Assembly: GCF_037126465.1 (NCBI RefSeq)
Contig: NC_088203.1
Location: 102,424,668 to 102,488,667, forward strand
From: Ornithodoros turicata
Taxonomy: Eukaryota; Arthropoda; Arachnida; Ixodida; Argasidae
DNA length: 64,000 bases
Direction of reading: 5' to 3'
How positions within the stretch are numbered: the first letter of the stretch is position 1; every line of letters starts with the position of its first letter. The position numbers were made by a program, and so were the translations under genes. Below the pieces are notes generated by a model. It did no database searches, was not told the DNA's origin, and saw only the letters and a list, made by a program, of their open reading frames with translations. This document shows, piece after piece, positions 61,901-64,000 of the stretch.

Positions 61901-62497
61901 AGTGTCCATGTCGCCGGCATCTCGAGTCTCAACGACTTCCTCGAAGTCAAGCCAAGTCCATAAACGTGAAACGAAGGCAATACAGTCGTAAATTCTACCG
62001 AGTCTTCCGTGAAAATTAGCGTCCCCAACCTGGTATTGACAATCGCCTTGTTGCTCTGAGAGCGTCGACGCACCTTGAGGTAGAAAGGCTTGCCGACTTC
62101 AGGTCTTCCGTCAGAGTCACTGTAAGTCACGACGTATTCAGTGTCCGTGAGGTTGTACCGACGGTAGGTCTTGAACCGAAAGAAGTTTTCGTTGTCGTCT
62201 GCCAGTTCTTCAGCCGAAGACATGAAGATGTGGACGTGGCGTCGAGAGTACGGCCTGGTAAGAACCCTGATGTTGCCTTTAATGCCGCGAAGAAAGGTGT
62301 CATTAACCTCGGGGCCCAATTGAAGGCTAAGCCTTATGTCTGCGGGATTCGAACAGTTTGCGATGTAGTAGCCGACGCTGGAAGGAAACTTGTGATAGCA
62401 ATGTTCGGTGTCGTTCTGAGATATCCAACAGCATCCAGCGGCATGGCATGATGATTCGGTGACTGGCTGAGAGTTCAAGATGGCGCGGCAGCTGATC
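53000..62497 (-). CDS. Glycoside hydrolase family 31 protein (alpha-glucosidase-like), 5' end missing
   Basis: Two exons were found: 62497-60144 and the last exon 53373-53000, joined in phase across a 6.8 kb intron (LAEG then EIYMDDG), encoding about 908 residues. The large exon opens inside a P-type trefoil domain (ISCRAIL, CHAAGCCW, HCYH) and continues through the GH31 barrel (PPMWALGFHACRYDVN, GRYAGHFG, SRWYQLSAWTPLM, GPLFVRPMFLEFPED). The nucleophile Asp is kept in LDQN (61177-61179) and the acid/base Asp in FGTDYG (60838-60840). However, the usual DVQWND segment is replaced (about 61515-61557), WIDMNEPS reads VLDQNTPL, and the Arg of SRSTF is absent. Lysosomal alpha-glucosidase (GAA) is the nearest well-known relative, but activity is doubtful. 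The signal peptide and start codon lie in an unseen upstream exon, possibly outside the window. Confidence 0.88.
54453..55065. mobile_element. MITE, GGTTCGAACC family
   Basis: Ends CAGGGATC and GATCCCTG are inverted. Subterminal arrays repeat TTCGGTTCG and GGTTCGAACCGG. No good target duplication was found, so the boundary on one side may be imprecise. Confidence 0.55.
55100..55265 (+). mobile_element. tRNA-derived SINE, second copy
   Basis: The B box GGTTCGAATCT is followed by CTGTGCTGTCTGAGTGTTTCC, which parallels the SINE at 46090. It lies directly after the preceding MITE. Confidence 0.6.
55631..56290. mobile_element. MITE, GGTAACGGAAAC family
   Basis: Inverted ends CAGGGAAAGGTAAC and GTTACCTTTCCCTG bracket arrays of AGAAACGGTAACG and ACCGAAACGGAAAC words. 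The flanking eight bases (GTTGAAAA and GCTGCAAG) match only weakly. Confidence 0.65.
56784..58078 (+). mobile_element. mariner element, transposase frame broken
   Basis: Terminal inverted repeats CGAGGGTGGTTCAATAAG and CTTATGGAACCACCCTCG are flanked by TA on both sides, as in Tc1/mariner. The transposase begins at ATG 56962 (MEKIEYRAVIKFLTKQGLS). Its helix-turn-helix segment continues in a second frame from about 57225 and its C-terminal part in a third frame from about 57488, so frameshifts break it. The catalytic triad segments remain: TGDET, FQDNAPVHT and HPPYSPDLSPSDY, consistent with mariner D,D34D. It is a dead copy in the GH31 intron. Confidence 0.92.
59805..59937. repeat. 133-bp foldback in GH31 intron
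   Basis: Arms beginning CAATAGACCTCTACGCGAGA and ending CTCGGGTAGAGGTCTATTG pair over about 50 bases. A third copy of AGGTCTATT occurs at about 60107. Confidence 0.6.
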
Positions 62498-64000
62498 CTA
62501 CGGGCGTGCGCGTGTATGAAAAGAGAAGAATGACAGTAACGGGATAAATGATTGTTATCTGCTTGCACGCATAGTAGTCACGCACCAATCATGCAGAGGA
62601 AGTGTCTGTTTGTGCCTATTTGAACAACCAAACCAAACCAGCAGTGATGGGCAATGTACCTCAAAATTGTACTTACAGTAAAGTACCAAGTACCTGTCAT
62701 CATTAGTACTTCAGGTATACTACGAAGTACCCAATTCCAAATGTACTTCAAGTAAAATACAAAGTACTAGGCAAAGTACTTCAAGTACTCATCAAGTACA
62801 CTGCCACTTTAATTTGTATCACTTCGCATTTTACTTTTTAGTACCTACGTCTTTTTTTAGCAAAGCTTTAGCACGGTCCCTTGATAGCTATCAAGGGACC
62901 GTGACTTTAGCCAGAATTCTTGGCAAATGCTATGAAACCATAAAGTCCTATGAACTGAATCAGATGGCATAATTTGCTGTTACATGCATGTACAGAGGCA
63001 ATCAGTCAGCTGTGCTGTGATTATGCAAAATAGTAAATTATACTCTGACTAATCCAAGACCACCCGCCTAGTGTGGTATAACTAGTGGGGTATAACGTCT
63101 TCCGGTATAACAGGCTAGGAAATTTCAGGGCGAAAAAGAGCACAATCCAACAGAGATTATACATTTCTGGGCATCCCATAGTGCTTTTTGAAATATTACA
63201 TGTTAAAAAAAGTACACTCAGAAAATATAAAAAAATGAAGCACAATGTAAGCCTCCATTTTTATACGACTGTGATCTGCAGCGACCAATTCATGTGACCA
63301 ATTAAAAGAAACGTAAAACAAAAATGAAAAGTGAAAGCATGAGCGTCTTTGAGGCCGTTACTTTACTTCACCATGGAATCCAATCACACATTGTGATATA
63401 TAGAACGATTATTAACTGTTAACTGCCAATGAAGGAAATAAAAAAAGAAAACACTAGAATCGTGCATTGGGAGAACTGAAATGACAATTGACCAAGTCAT
63501 CGTGCTGCCGGTTGCGGTGTCATAATGTACGCGCGTCTTTACATTTCATTCGTTTTTTTTTTAAACATAAACATAGAAGCACTTGTACTTTTTCAAAATT
63601 TTAAGCCTCTCAACAATAGATCTCCTTCAACAAATATGTTCGTTAAATGCACAAAAATAGTTTTTGGTAAAATGTCAGACTGCATGGGACTGTTGGTACT
63701 GCATTCCATTAAAGGCGCTAAAATGACAACAGGAAAACGAAAACACACTGATAGCGCTACCTGTGTGCTTTCGCTTTCTCGTTGTCGTTTTAGCGCTTTT
63801 AGTGGGGTGCATTTTTTATACTTCTTTGTGATTTTTTGTCTGGAGTCCAAGTTTGGGTACTTGAACACATGACTGGAAAGTACCGCGAAAAAAGTGTTTT
63901 AAGTACAGTACAAAGTACACGATTCGAAATGTACTTAAGGTAAAGTACAAGTACTCATAAATGTACTTAAAGTGCTACTTGAGTACTTCAGTACTATACT
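62498..64000. other. Upstream intron or flank of GH31
   Basis: No upstream GH31 exon was recognised. Most of the stretch is an AAGTACTT-family element that runs off the window end (62642 onward). Within it are a perfect 32-bp palindrome (62872-62903) and a roughly 90-bp hairpin (63713-63802). Confidence 0.5.
62642..64000. mobile_element. hAT-like MITE, AAGTACTT family, cut by window end
   Basis: It starts CAGTGATGGGCAATGTACC and carries the same GTACTT arrays at the left (62642-62800) and right (63850-64000) as the element at 40325. The middle (about 63030-63840) has no counterpart there and is probably another insertion. The right end lies beyond the window. Confidence 0.75.

Overview
The window is nuclear DNA of an animal with long, repeat-filled introns. 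The best guess is a chelicerate, probably a tick. Six genes are recognised by their protein products, their introns are packed with small DNA transposons, and tRNA-derived SINEs are present. No bacterial-style operon, CRISPR array, rRNA or true tRNA gene was seen. The species cannot be named from sequence alone.

Layout, left to right. USE1 (+, 141-2571) encodes an ER SNARE. It converges on TRIP4 (-, 7647-2846), which encodes the zinc-finger/ASCH subunit of the ASC-1 complex. TRIP4 is head-to-head with PCLAF (+, 8059-8986), a tiny four-exon gene for the PCNA-associated factor; a consensus E2F site lies between them. Then comes casein kinase 1 gamma (CSNK1G, -, 37340-15490), nine coding exons over 22 kb. 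CSNK1G is head-to-head with CEP120 (+, 38145-51789), 19 coding exons for a centriole-elongation protein. A glycoside hydrolase family 31 gene (-, 62497-53000) follows. Its 5' end is not found, and a 6.8 kb intron precedes its last exon. For five genes the exon chains were built by hand with matching splice phases; coding lengths are USE1 about 248, TRIP4 479, PCLAF 99, CSNK1G 422 and CEP120 969 residues.

TRIP4, PCLAF and CSNK1G are also neighbours in vertebrates (human 15q22), so the left half of the window looks like a conserved gene cluster. Cell-cycle and centrosome genes (PCLAF, CEP120) sit beside a signalling kinase and a DNA/RNA-repair cofactor, in two divergent pairs.

The most unusual feature is the mobile DNA. 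Many families of roughly 250-700 bp elements carry hAT-like terminal inverted repeats and 8-bp target duplications. The interior of most families is an irregular array of one short, often self-complementary, family-specific word, such as TAACTACT, AAGTACTT, GGTTTAACCCG, ATCCGC, GCAGAATT, GCCGGTAT or GGTTCGAACC. One copy inserted exactly at the splice donor of CEP120 exon 15. Another pair is nested with perfect duplications. A mariner copy with broken reading frames, a PIF/Harbinger-like, a pogo-like and a TTAA-flanked element, several long foldbacks, and perfect 44-bp and 32-bp palindromes complete the picture.
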